A stretch of DNA of 45,786 bases, from the NCBI GenBank assembly GCA_910587255.1, contig CAJUKT010000038.1, forward strand, positions 1-45,786. The letters run 5' to 3'. The notes under the pieces are model-generated. The model saw only the letters and a list, made by a program, of their open reading frames with translations, did not search any database and was not told where the DNA came from. This DNA comes from an uncultured Oscillospiraceae bacterium. Lineage in GTDB: Bacteria; Bacillota; Clostridia; Oscillospirales; Oscillospiraceae. How positions within the stretch are numbered: position 1 is the stretch's first letter; every line of letters begins with the position of its first letter. The translations under genes and the position numbers were made by a program. Positions 21,889 to 30,677 of the stretch are shown one piece after another.

Positions 21889-22560
21889 ATGAAGAAAAAT
21901 GACCGTAATTTGTTTATCCTGGTGACGCTGTTTGTCATCAGTATTGTTATTGCCAACGTGACCGGGGCCAGGACCATCACCACGGGACTGTCCCTGGGGA
22001 GTATCCCGCTGGCCTTGAGCGGCGGCGCCATCACCTATGCCGTGACGTTCCTCTGTACCGATATCATCGGGGAGATATGGGGAAAGGACACGGCCAAGGG
22101 CGTTGTCAAGTACGGCTTTATCGGGCAGGTGTTCGCTACTGCCTGCATTATGATTACCGGGGCATTTCCGGCCACTGATCCGGTGATGGACACGGCGTAT
22201 CAGACGCTGCTGGGCCAGAACTGGATTTTTGTTATTGGCAGCCTGAGCGCCTACCTGGTTTCGCAGACCTGGGACGTGCTGGTATTTCATTTCATCCGGG
22301 GCCGGTATGTGAAACGGCACGGGAGCACCAAGGGCGGGCGTTGGCTCTGGAATAACGGTTCTACGCTGACGAGCCAGATTTGGGACACGGTTATCTATGC
22401 GACAATCAGTTTCGGCCTGGGCCTGGGCTGGTTGTTCACGGCAGAGGGGCGTATGCAGCTGATGGGTATTATCATCGGACAATACCTGCTGAAAGCTGGG
22501 CTTGCTCTGCTGGACACTCCGTTTTTCTATTTCTTTACCCGGAACGCTGACAAGCGATAG
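21889..22560 (+). CDS. yhhQ: YhhQ/DUF165 queuosine-precursor transporter
   Basis: A 223-aa membrane protein with about six hydrophobic segments, matching the YhhQ/VUT family. Signature stretches are TYAVTFLCTDIIGEIWGK, SQTWDVLVFHFIR and WLWNNGSTLTSQIWDTVIY. Family members import preQ0/preQ1-type precursors across the inner membrane. Linked to dpdA, the phage copy would supply the base for DNA modification, as described for several dpdA-bearing phages. ATG 21889 is the natural start (MKKNDRNLFILVT). The ribosome site is weak. It ends 33 nt before the terminase genes, so the cassette is cotranscribed with late genes. Confidence 0.92.
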   Translation: MKKNDRNLFILVTLFVISIVIANVTGARTITTGLSLGSIPLALSGGAITYAVTFLCTDIIGEIWGKDTAKGVVKYGFIGQVFATACIMITGAFPATDPVMDTAYQTLLGQNWIFVIGSLSAYLVSQTWDVLVFHFIRGRYVKRHGSTKGGRWLWNNGSTLTSQIWDTVIYATISFGLGLGWLFTAEGRMQLMGIIIGQYLLKAGLALLDTPFFYFFTRNADKR

Positions 22561-22593
22561 GCCCTAAACCCCTAGACGTAAGGAGAGGAGGAA

Positions 22594-23109
22594 ATGCCGA
22601 ATAAGAGAACCGAACAGCCGTGGGAGCGGCAAAAGGGTGAGAGCGCCCAGGCGTTTGAGGCATTTTTCCTCTACCTGGAAATGGGGGGTAGCCGGAGCCT
22701 CCGGGCGGTTAGCCAGGAGTTAGGCAAGAGTAAGACGTTGATTGACCGCTGGAGCCGTACCTACAAATGGGTGGAGCGGTGCCGGGCCTGGGACAATCAC
22801 CTCCAGTATGAGGCCAAGAAGGCCGCCATTACGGAAGTCCGGAATATGACTAAGCGGCATGTCACTATGGCCCAGCAAATTCAGAATGCAGCTATGCTGG
22901 CACTGAAGGAGCTGGGCAGTGACATGGTTAATCCGAAAAACTTTGCCGCCATTGTAAAGCTCGCCACCGAGCTGGAGCGGCAGAATCTGGAGGCCGAGGT
23001 GGCGGCGGTTTCCGAGGACATTACCAGCACACAGGACGATGGACCGAGCACTCTGGCCGACGCCATCAATGAAGCCTGGAGGAGAAGGAGCGAGGAGAAT
23101 GAGCCTTGA
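22594..23109 (+). CDS. terS: Terminase small subunit
   Basis: A 171-aa protein with an N-terminal helix-turn-helix (SLRAVSQELGKSKTLIDRWSRTYKWVERCRAWD) of the kind in small terminases that recognise the packaging site. A helical oligomerisation region (ITEVRNMTKRHVTMAQQ) and an acidic tail follow. It overlaps the large subunit by 11 nt. AAGGAGAGGAGGAA precedes the ATG. If phage DNA carries 7-deazaguanine, the pac/cos site seen by this protein would be modified too. Confidence 0.85.
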   Translation: MPNKRTEQPWERQKGESAQAFEAFFLYLEMGGSRSLRAVSQELGKSKTLIDRWSRTYKWVERCRAWDNHLQYEAKKAAITEVRNMTKRHVTMAQQIQNAAMLALKELGSDMVNPKNFAAIVKLATELERQNLEAEVAAVSEDITSTQDDGPSTLADAINEAWRRRSEENEP

Positions 23110-24523
23110 CCCTGCGGCCATCTGCTACTATGCGGATCATCCTGTGGAATTTGTGGAGGACATTATCCAGGCTAAGCCGGATGCCAGACAGCGGGATATG
23201 CTGCGGAGCGTGGCCGACAACCCGCTTACCAGCGTGCGGAGCGGTCACGGCGTGGGCAAGTCGGCTGTGGAAAGCTGGCTGGTGATATGGTTCCTCTCCA
23301 CCCGGCCCTATCCCAAGGTACCATGTACCGCTCCCACGAAACACCAGCTTTACGACATCCTGTGGGCGGAGATCAGTAAGTGGCTCCGCAATAATCCAGT
23401 GTTGGAGAAGGACATCATCTGGACGCAAGAAAAGGTGTTCATGCGGGGGTACCGGGAGGAATGGTTTGCCGTGGCCCGGACGGCCAGCAAGCCGGACGCA
23501 TTACAGGGCTTTCACGCTGACCATGTGCTTTATATCATCGACGAGGCCAGCGGCGTTGACGACAAGGTGTTTGAGCCTATCCTGGGCGCCCTCACCACAG
23601 AGGGCTCCCGCCTGTTTATGGCCGGGAACCCCACAAAGCTGACCGGCTTTTTTTTCGACAGCCACCACAAGAACCGGGCGCAGTACAGCACCCTCCATAT
23701 TGACGGACGGGAGAGCAGTCGGGTTGATACGGCCTTTATCCAGAAAATCGTTGAGATGTTCGGCGAGGACAGCGACGTGTTCCGGGTGCGTGTGGCCGGG
23801 GACTTCCCCAAGAGCCTCCCGGACAGCTTCATCCCCATGGAGTGGGCAGAGCAGGCCAGCGGTCCCGTGCATATCCCGGAAGCCCCCCGGCGCATTGACA
23901 TTGGCGTGGACGTGGCCCGGTACGGGGATGATAGCTCCGTGGTTTGCCCAGTCTATGACAAGGCCCAGCAGGGCGAGCCAGATATTTACCACCACAACAA
24001 CATCACCGAGCTTGCGGGCCATGTGGTGGTGCTGATAAAGAAGCAGGCCTGGAAATACCTTGGCGTAGAGATCCACGTCAAGGTTGATTGTGACGGAATG
24101 GGCGTCGGCGTGTATGACATCCTCCAGGAGCAGCAGGAGGCCATTACGGAAGAAATCAACAAGGAGTGGGAGGCCGCCGGCATTGAGGCCCCGTTTGTGC
24201 TGGAGCTATGCGAATGTCATTTCGGCGGCGAGGGCGGCACGATAGGGGACGTAGGCGACGACCCGATAGAGTACGAAAACAGCACCGGCCTTATGTGGGG
24301 GTCGGTGCGTCTTGCTCTTTATGAGAAGCGGCTGAAGCTGTGGGAGAGCGACCAGCAGATCAGCCAGCTTTCCAACCGGAAGTACATCGTAAACAGCAAA
24401 GGGAAGATTGAGCTGGAGCGTAAGGAGGCTATGAAAAAGCGTGGCCTCCATTCCCCGGATATGGCGGACGCTCTGGCCCTTGCTATGTATGAGCCAAGAC
24501 GCTATACATGGTCGTTTGAGTAA
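23099..24523 (+). CDS. terL: Terminase large subunit
   Basis: The 474-aa packaging motor has an N-terminal ATPase with Walker A RSGHGVGKS (47-55) and Walker B LYIIDEA (~144-150). A C-terminal RNase H-like nuclease carries GVDVARYGDDSS (~269-280), VDCDGMGVG (~328-336) and SPDMADALALA. The length and motifs are those of an intact enzyme. The chosen ATG 23099 follows GAGGAG, and longer in-frame starts lie inside terS. It drives DNA into the prohead and cuts it. Confidence 0.95.
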   Translation: MSLDPAAICYYADHPVEFVEDIIQAKPDARQRDMLRSVADNPLTSVRSGHGVGKSAVESWLVIWFLSTRPYPKVPCTAPTKHQLYDILWAEISKWLRNNPVLEKDIIWTQEKVFMRGYREEWFAVARTASKPDALQGFHADHVLYIIDEASGVDDKVFEPILGALTTEGSRLFMAGNPTKLTGFFFDSHHKNRAQYSTLHIDGRESSRVDTAFIQKIVEMFGEDSDVFRVRVAGDFPKSLPDSFIPMEWAEQASGPVHIPEAPRRIDIGVDVARYGDDSSVVCPVYDKAQQGEPDIYHHNNITELAGHVVVLIKKQAWKYLGVEIHVKVDCDGMGVGVYDILQEQQEAITEEINKEWEAAGIEAPFVLELCECHFGGEGGTIGDVGDDPIEYENSTGLMWGSVRLALYEKRLKLWESDQQISQLSNRKYIVNSKGKIELERKEAMKKRGLHSPDMADALALAMYEPRRYTWSFE

Positions 24524-24544
24524 ACATGAAGGAGGTGGCTGGAC

Positions 24545-26734
24545 ATGGGCATTTTTGACCGCTTTTTCGGCGGCAGTCGGCGGGATGTTGCGAGGAACTA
24601 CATGGGCGGAAATGCAAGCGTAATGCTCCCCCGGTACACGACCCCGCCTGAGCGCAATACACGAGAATGGTTCCGCATGTTTGGGGAAAATCCCCGGATG
24701 GCTGTCGTGGACCGTATTGCGTCTGACTTGTCCACCTGTACCGGAAAGCTGTTCAGAGTTGACCCCAGGACAGGGGAGGAAACCGAAATCCTGGAGCATC
24801 CGTTTTTGGATTTTATGGCCCACCCCAACCCGCTTTACGAAATGACCCCGGCGGCCTGCTGGCGGCTCCTGCAAATTTACTTGGAGCTGAAGGGCGAGGG
24901 TTATTTTCTGTATGAGTTTGACGCCCTGGGCCGCCCGGTCGAGCTGTGGCCGCTCCCGTCTAACTGGGTGCAGGAAACCCCGTATATCGGCCATCCCTTC
25001 TACGAGATCAGAACAACGGGCGGCCTGGTTCGGCAGATTCCCGTGGATGACGTTTTCTGCATGAAGGACCTAAACCCGCTTGACCCCTACCGCCGAGGCC
25101 TGGGGATTGCGGAGGCCCTGGCCGACGAGATCGAGATTGACGAATATGCCGCTAAATTCCAAAAGCGGTTTTTCTTCAATGACGCCACGCCCACCACCAT
25201 CATCACCATGCCCGGCTCCAAGCCAGACCAGCGGCGGCGGTTCCGGGAGGAATGGCGCGAGCAGTTCCAGGGGCCGCATAATAGTCACGGCATTGCCACG
25301 GTTGACGGGGAAATCACAGTCAATAAGCTGGCAGAGAATATGCGTGACATGGATATGGTGCAGGGCCGGGAATTTATTCGTAACGCTGTCCTGGAGCATT
25401 TCGGTGTCCCCCGTGAAATCATGGGTATCACCGAGAGCAGCAACCGGGCCACCAGCGAGGCGGCGCAGTACATCTATGCGCAGAACGTCCTAATGGCTCG
25501 GCTTCGCAAGCGGCAGGACGCTATCAACCTCCAGATTCTCCCCTTTTTCGGGGAGGGCCTTGTCTGGCGGTTTGATGATGTTGTCCCCCGTTCCCAGGAG
25601 TTCGACAAGGTGAAAGGCATTGATGGATGGAATGCCGGCCTGCTGACCAAGGACGAGGCCCGGGAGCTGCTGGGCATGGAGCCTTGCGCGGAGGGCGGCG
25701 ACATCTACAAGGTGACAATTTCGGATGTGTTTGTCCATGGGGATGAAGACCCGGCAGAAGTCACCTCCGCCCTAATGAGCGGCCCCGACGCTGGCCTGGG
25801 CTTTGACATGGGTATGGATGAAGACCCGGACGATCCCCCGGATGATGAAATCACAATTGAGGACGGGGCCAAGGGCGGCTCCGGTGCTCAGGAGTACAAA
25901 GTCCGTCCCTCCGACGTGGCCCGGCTGATGGAGGCCGCCCAGCGTGCGCAAGGGGCTAAGTTTGAAGTTGCCACGATGAAGTATTTCCGCAAACAGAGGG
26001 AGGCGCTGGCGCACAGCCTGGGAGGACAGGGCAAAGCCGATTGGAGCGTGTGGGATTCCATTCTTCCCTATATCGGGGAGGGCCACGCAGTAGACCCAGA
26101 GGCGTGGGCCGCTCTCGGTGAGGCTGCCCAGCAGGAGCTTGTCGGCAGTTTTGTTGCGGGGCTGCTCAACTGGCCCTCGGAGCAAGCCACCCTGGAAAGC
26201 GTGTTTAAGCCCTTGTGGAAACAGACCTATGATGCCGGCACTTCTGTCGCCAAAAACGTGTATGCCGTCCGAGGGGTTGAGCGGCCGGAGCTTATCAGCC
26301 CCGCCAAGCTCCGGGGCGGCCAGCGTGTCACCAAAGTCACGCAGACCACCAAGGACAATATTCGGGACATTGTAACCCGGTGCATCGAGCAAGGCACCAG
26401 CCGGGAGGATATGGCCGCCGAGATTTTACAGGAGTATGAAATCGACTGTAAATCCAGGGCCCGGCTGATTGCAGACCAGGAAACGGCAATGTGCCTGGAG
26501 CAAGGCCATTTTGACATGATGAAAGCCAGCGGCGCCAAGTGGAAGGTGTGGCACCACAGGGCGCAGAAGAACCCCAGGGACGGGCGCAATAAAGGGCCTA
26601 ATCACGTTGCGATGGAGGGTGAACGGGTACCCATTGATGGAGTGTTCAGCAACGGCCTCCGTTTCCCGTGTGATCCCACAGGCCCGGCAAAGGAAACAAT
26701 CAAATGCCGGTGCTATTTGACATACGAGCGATAG
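24545..26734 (+). CDS. Portal protein fused to a MuF-like minor head domain
   Basis: A 729-aa fusion. The first ~420 residues are an HK97/phage_portal-type portal (MGIFDRFFGG, RMAVVDRIASDLS, NPLDPYRRGLGIAEALADE, FGVPREIMGI). After an acidic linker (~420-450) and a helical stretch, residues ~590-729 match the SPP1 gp7/Mu gpF head-morphogenesis domain (ARLIADQETAM, KVWHHRAQKNPRDGRN, FPCDPTGPAKETIKCRCYL). The MuF domain is usually a separate gene. Here it is in frame, so each of the 12 portal subunits would carry one copy. GGAGGTGG lies ~6 nt before ATG. Confidence 0.9.
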   Translation: MGIFDRFFGGSRRDVARNYMGGNASVMLPRYTTPPERNTREWFRMFGENPRMAVVDRIASDLSTCTGKLFRVDPRTGEETEILEHPFLDFMAHPNPLYEMTPAACWRLLQIYLELKGEGYFLYEFDALGRPVELWPLPSNWVQETPYIGHPFYEIRTTGGLVRQIPVDDVFCMKDLNPLDPYRRGLGIAEALADEIEIDEYAAKFQKRFFFNDATPTTIITMPGSKPDQRRRFREEWREQFQGPHNSHGIATVDGEITVNKLAENMRDMDMVQGREFIRNAVLEHFGVPREIMGITESSNRATSEAAQYIYAQNVLMARLRKRQDAINLQILPFFGEGLVWRFDDVVPRSQEFDKVKGIDGWNAGLLTKDEARELLGMEPCAEGGDIYKVTISDVFVHGDEDPAEVTSALMSGPDAGLGFDMGMDEDPDDPPDDEITIEDGAKGGSGAQEYKVRPSDVARLMEAAQRAQGAKFEVATMKYFRKQREALAHSLGGQGKADWSVWDSILPYIGEGHAVDPEAWAALGEAAQQELVGSFVAGLLNWPSEQATLESVFKPLWKQTYDAGTSVAKNVYAVRGVERPELISPAKLRGGQRVTKVTQTTKDNIRDIVTRCIEQGTSREDMAAEILQEYEIDCKSRARLIADQETAMCLEQGHFDMMKASGAKWKVWHHRAQKNPRDGRNKGPNHVAMEGERVPIDGVFSNGLRFPCDPTGPAKETIKCRCYLTYER

Positions 26735-26748
26735 GGGGCGGTGAGCAA

Positions 26749-27759
26749 ATGAAATTTACCCAAGATGATGCGGCAAAGGCGCTGAAAGCCCTTGGAATTG
26801 ATTTTACCGCAGAGAATTTCACCCTGAATGACCTTGTAGCCGGGATGAATGCGGAGGCCCGACACGGGACGGCGGCCAAGGAGGCCGACGTGACCCACGA
26901 TGACCCCACAATGACGGCGAAGCTCGCAATCAACAATCTGCGGGTATCGCCGTCTTACTATTCCCAGCGCGTGGGGAGAAGCGCCTGGGAACGCTCCTTG
27001 ATGAAGGGCGTGCAGCACAGAGGTCGGAAGACTGAGCAGAAAACCATTGAATTCGAGTTGGAGGACTACAACGAGGCCGAGGGTATTTTCACCGGCTATG
27101 GCGCTGTGTTCTCCAACATCGACAGCGGCGGGGACATCATCGAGCCGGGCGCTTTCACGAAGACAATCGCCGAGAGCGCAGATCGGGTGAAGATCCTTTC
27201 TGGCCACAACGAAAGCCTGTTGCCCATTGGCAAGCCGCTGGAACTGAGGGAGGACGCAAAGGGCCTGTACCTGAAGGCCAAAATCAGCGATACCGCCCTC
27301 GGCAGGGACGTAAAGACCCTGATTGGTGATGGTGTGCTGTGTGAGCTTTCCATCGGCTATGACCCCATTGTGTTTGACTACGACGAGGAGGGTATTCGCC
27401 ACCTCCGGGAAGTCAAATTGTGGGAGATTAGCGTTGTCACCTGGGCAATGAACGAGGAGGCCACAATCACCGGCTTTAAGACCAGTGATCTGACCGCCCA
27501 GCTGGAGGCCCGGCTGAAAGCGGAGTTGCAGACGGACGCAGCCGACATTAAGGCCGGCCGCAAAATCAGCGCCTCCCGCATGAAGTCGCTGAAGGACGCC
27601 AGCACGTCCATGAAAACGGCGGTCAAGCTCCTGGATGCTATTATCCGGGAGGCCGAGGGTGACGGCAAGGGGGCGACCCCAGCGCAGGCGGCGAAAAGGG
27701 CCATTCCCAGGGGCCGGGCCGCAAAGCAGACTAAAAAGACCGTAGAAATTTTATTCTGA
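26749..27759 (+). CDS. HK97-family prohead protease with N-terminal extension
   Basis: A 336-aa protein. Residues 1-40 (FTQDDAAKALKALGIDFTAENF) look like a DUF5661-type small domain. The protease core (~100-245) has FTGYGAVFSNIDSGGDIIEPGAF, KILSGHNESLPIG region with the catalytic His (~152) and CELSIGYDPI with the catalytic Ser (~200), then WEISVVTW. It matures the capsid by trimming the major capsid protein's N-terminus. ATG 26749 is preferred over ATG 26704, which lies inside the portal gene. C-terminal ~90 residues are helical and Lys/Ala-rich, possibly scaffold-like. Confidence 0.9.
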   Translation: MKFTQDDAAKALKALGIDFTAENFTLNDLVAGMNAEARHGTAAKEADVTHDDPTMTAKLAINNLRVSPSYYSQRVGRSAWERSLMKGVQHRGRKTEQKTIEFELEDYNEAEGIFTGYGAVFSNIDSGGDIIEPGAFTKTIAESADRVKILSGHNESLLPIGKPLELREDAKGLYLKAKISDTALGRDVKTLIGDGVLCELSIGYDPIVFDYDEEGIRHLREVKLWEISVVTWAMNEEATITGFKTSDLTAQLEARLKAELQTDAADIKAGRKISASRMKSLKDASTSMKTAVKLLDAIIREAEGDGKGATPAQAAKRAIPRGRAAKQTKKTVEILF

Positions 27760-27775
27760 AATGGAGGAAAACATT

Positions 27776-29380
27776 ATGGCAAACCGCAAAACCAGAAGGA
27801 AAGGCCCCGCGACCGCTCCCGCCGCCGGCAAGTCCATGAAGATGGGTACCGACGAGCTGAAGGACATCATCAAGTCCGCCGTCAAGGAGGCGATGGGCGA
27901 CGAGGAGTCCACCGAGGACACCCCCCTGGAGGGCGTGACCGCTGGGGACGTGCTGGCCGTGGTGGAGCAGGCTATCGCCGCTGCCGACGAAAAGCGCAAG
28001 GCCCGGAAGGATGCCGGGGAGGAGGTAGGCGACCTGACTTCCGATGAAGTGATCGAGGAGGCCGCCGCCCTGTTGGCCGAGATGGCCCCCGCCGATGACC
28101 TGGACGATCCCGAGGGCGAGGGTAAGGAGGATGACCCCGAGGACGAGGCCAAGGGCGAGGATGAAGACGAGAAGGAGGGCGAGGAGGAGGACGAGGCCAA
28201 GCGCCGCAAGTCCGTTCCCGGCCAGCGGAGCCGTAAGGCCGCCGTTTCCCGCTCTGCTCCCACTCAGCGCAAGTATGCCGACGTCTTCCTGAACGGCGGC
28301 GCTCGCAACGGCGCCCGCAGGCAGCAGAAGACCATCCCGCCCATGGTGCAGCTGGCCCGTGCTATCAAGTGCCTGGACGTGTTTGGGCGGCAGGACCCCG
28401 AGCGGGCTGCCTACTTTGCCAAGAAGTATTACAGTGACGAGAGCATGGCCCGCGAGATGAAGGCCCTGAGCGCCACCAGCCCTGTCAACGGCGGATTCCT
28501 GATCCCCGAGGTCTACCTGGACGAGATCATTGAGCTGCTTTATAGCAAGACGGTCATCAAGGAGCTGGGCGCCCGGACTATCCCCCTGGAGACGGGCAAC
28601 CTCAACATCCCCCGCATGACCTCCGGCACCCGTGCTATGTGGGGCGGTGAGGCTCGGAAGATCCAGTCCACGCAGCCCTCTTTCGGCAACCTGCGGCTGT
28701 CCGCAAAGCGCCTGGAGGCCATTGTGCCGCAGACCCGGGAGCTTATCATGTCCACCAAGTACAGCGCCGATGAAATCTTCGCCGCCGACCTGTCCCGGCG
28801 TATGCAGCTGGGCCTTGACTGGGGCGGCCTGTACGGCAAGGGTGGCGAGTTCCAGCCCACGGGCATTGCCAACACCAAAGGCGTTGAGGTGATTGACGCC
28901 TCCAAGATGGATGCCCAGTATGCCGACAGTACCGGGTGGCTGACCGCCGATTTCCCCGTTTACATCAAGGCCCTGGTTATGAGCAAGAACGTGGATGACC
29001 AGGCCCTCGGCTGGGCGTTCAACAGTTTCCTGGAGGGCTACCTGATGAACCTGAAGACCGCCACCGGCGACTACCTGTACCGGGACGAGATGAACGGCGG
29101 GAAGTTCCTGGGCCTGCCCTACGCTACCACCAACCAGATTCCCACCTCCACCTCGGGGCTGACCGACCTGTTTTTCGGCAACTGGGCCGACCTGATGATC
29201 GGCGACCAGATGGGCATGGAAACCCTGACCACCATGGAGGGCTCCTGGACGGACGAGAACGGTATCCAGCATAACGCCTTTGAGGAGAACCTGGTGGGCA
29301 CCCGGGCGCTGATGTATGACGATATTGGCGTTCGGCACACTGAGAGCTTTGTCTATGTGAAGAATATCAAGGTCATTTGA
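27776..29380 (+). CDS. Major capsid protein (HK97 fold) with long delta domain
   Basis: The 534-aa protein has an N-terminal, very acidic and coiled-coil region (~25-170, with Glu/Asp-rich runs) and a basic hinge (KRRKSVPGQRSRKAAV). The HK97-type shell domain starts near 232 (VNGGFLIPEVYLDEIIELL, GARTIPLETGNLNIPRMTSG, SAKRLEAIVPQTRELI). The N-terminal part should act as the built-in scaffold and be removed by the protease encoded upstream. GGAGG lies 9 nt before ATG 27776. An upstream in-frame ATG at 27761 overlaps that site and is rejected. Confidence 0.93.
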   Translation: MANRKTRRKGPATAPAAGKSMKMGTDELKDIIKSAVKEAMGDEESTEDTPLEGVTAGDVLAVVEQAIAAADEKRKARKDAGEEVGDLTSDEVIEEAAALLAEMAPADDLDDPEGEGKEDDPEDEAKGEDEDEKEGEEEDEAKRRKSVPGQRSRKAAVSRSAPTQRKYADVFLNGGARNGARRQQKTIPPMVQLARAIKCLDVFGRQDPERAAYFAKKYYSDESMAREMKALSATSPVNGGFLIPEVYLDEIIELLYSKTVIKELGARTIPLETGNLNIPRMTSGTRAMWGGEARKIQSTQPSFGNLRLSAKRLEAIVPQTRELIMSTKYSADEIFAADLSRRMQLGLDWGGLYGKGGEFQPTGIANTKGVEVIDASKMDAQYADSTGWLTADFPVYIKALVMSKNVDDQALGWAFNSFLEGYLMNLKTATGDYLYRDEMNGGKFLGLPYATTNQIPTSTSGLTDLFFGNWADLMIGDQMGMETLTTMEGSWTDENGIQHNAFEENLVGTRALMYDDIGVRHTESFVYVKNIKVI

Positions 29381-29400
29381 CCGGAAAGGCAGGTAAGACC

Positions 29401-29817
29401 ATGAAACGTGCACTTTTCGATACCGTAAAGGTACTCCCTTTCGCCAGCGGAAGCGTCTTTGACCGCATGGGCTATGAGAGCGCAGTGCTGGCGGTCACCG
29501 TGGCCGCCAGCGGCAAGGCGACGGTCAAGGTGGAGCACTGCGATACCGCCGACGGCACCTTTGCCGCCGTTCCTGACAGCCGACTGTTTGTGGATAACCC
29601 CACAGACAAGGACGGCAACGCCATCATCACCAATGAGTCCACCGCCGAGGCGGTGGGCAACTTGGACATTGACCTGATTGGCTGCAAGCAGTTTGTCAAG
29701 GTCACGGTCACGGGCGGCACAGCGGGGGCGCTGGCCCTGGGCGATGCCACCGACCATCCCGTGGGGGATGTGGCGGTCACTGCTCCCAAGTCTCAGGACG
29801 GCGGCGGTGACACCTGA
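29401..29817 (+). CDS. Probable head decoration or capsid-associated protein
   Basis: A 138-aa beta-rich protein (SAVLAVTVAASGKATVKVEHCDTADGTFAAV, FVKVTVTGGTAGALALGDA) with a Gly-rich end. It lies directly after the capsid gene, where decoration or stabilisation proteins are usually found. The assignment is by position and composition only. It overlaps the next small gene by 1 nt. Confidence 0.72.
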   Translation: MKRALFDTVKVLPFASGSVFDRMGYESAVLAVTVAASGKATVKVEHCDTADGTFAAVPDSRLFVDNPTDKDGNAIITNESTAEAVGNLDIDLIGCKQFVKVTVTGGTAGALALGDATDHPVGDVAVTAPKSQDGGGDT

Positions 29818-29954
29818 TGGCGAGGATGTTTAAGCCCGTAACCCCTGGCCCGTCCAACAACAAGAAGACTGAGCCCAAAGAGCAGAAAGGCGGCAACCAG
29901 GGCGAGGGCGCGGAGAAGGCCCCTAAAACGGGCCAGAAGGGCTGTCAGGGCTGA
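29817..29954 (+). CDS. Very small basic protein (45 aa)
   Basis: Starts at ATG 29817, overlapping the previous stop (TGATG), and ends TGA 29952-29954. The product is MARMFKPVTPGPSNNKK... with many Lys, Gly and Gln and no hydrophobic core, so it is probably disordered. No strong ribosome site is visible, and translation may depend on coupling. A strong hairpin follows its stop. No function is assigned. Confidence 0.55.
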   Translation: MARMFKPVTPGPSNNKKTEPKEQKGGNQGEGAEKAPKTGQKGCQG

Positions 29955-29962
29955 ATAGTGTT

Positions 29963-29987
29963 GGGGGACGGGTGAGACCCGTCCCCC
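29963..29987 (+). promoter_or_regulatory. Perfect hairpin between capsid and neck genes
   Basis: GGGGGACGGGT (29963-29973) pairs with ACCCGTCCCCC (29977-29987) around GAG. It is an 11-bp GC-rich stem. No U-run follows. It probably acts as a 3' stabiliser or partial terminator that keeps capsid mRNA more abundant than the downstream tail genes. Confidence 0.7.
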
Positions 29988-30014
29988 GCCGTATACGAAG
30001 CGGGAGGGGCCAAA

Positions 30015-30674
30015 ATGGGCCGAAGAATGAAACGGGCCGCAAGTCCGGCCTTGCGCGACAATGCTTTGACAACCCTGGAGGCGGTCAAGGTTGCAATCGG
30101 GATTGATCCGGTCGAGGAGGACGCCCAGCAGGACGCCGCCCTGGTTCAGCTTATCAATGCCGCCTCCGCATGGCTTGAGAGCAAGCTGGGCCGCAAGTTG
30201 GGCAGACAAACCTACACCGAGAACAAGTCGGCTCCCGGTACCCAGCGGCTTACACTGGAGCAGTACCCGATTATCAGCATTACCTCTGTCACCGATACCA
30301 TGTCGGGGGCGGCGGTGGATGGGTTTGACTTCTCCGACGAGGGAGAGATCGGTGTTGTGTTCCGGGAAAACGGCTGGACGTACCGGGGCCATATCGGGGG
30401 GCTGTCCTATGACTTCATTGCTCCCCGGCGCTATCTCCAGATAGTCTATACTGCCGGCTATGTTCTGCCAAAGGACGCGACAGCGGATGAACCCGCCACG
30501 CTCCCCGCAGACCTGGAGGCCATTGTCTGGAACATGGTGGCCCAGCAGTGGGCGATTGCCGAGAATGACGCCGCCGGGCTGTCCGCTTTCTCCATTTCTG
30601 ACGTGAGTTGGACATTCGACAAGAACATTAGCCAGACATGGCAGGATGTTATTTCCCTATATAGGCGGTGGTGA
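30015..30674 (+). CDS. Head-tail connector (gp6/Ad1-like)
   Basis: A 219-aa protein of the phage connector type. It has an N-terminal helical start TLEAVKVAIGIDPVEED, then LINAASAWLESKLGRKL, LEQYPIISITSVTD, FIAPRRYLQIVYTAGY and LPADLEAIVWNMVAQQW. Such proteins form the ring below the portal. GGGAGGGG lies 5 nt before ATG 30015. A second in-frame ATG at 30027 is possible. Confidence 0.85.
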   Translation: MGRRMKRAASPALRDNALTTLEAVKVAIGIDPVEEDAQQDAALVQLINAASAWLESKLGRKLGRQTYTENKSAPGTQRLTLEQYPIISITSVTDTMSGAAVDGFDFSDEGEIGVVFRENGWTYRGHIGGLSYDFIAPRRYLQIVYTAGYVLPKDATADEPATLPADLEAIVWNMVAQQWAIAENDAAGLSAFSISDVSWTFDKNISQTWQDVISLYRRW

Positions 30675-30677
30675 GAT

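Noticed and set aside
27731..29413. 560-codon open frame antisense to the major capsid gene
   Set aside because: Long antisense frames are common in GC-rich genes. The composition is unlike a protein and the plus-strand capsid gene is clear.
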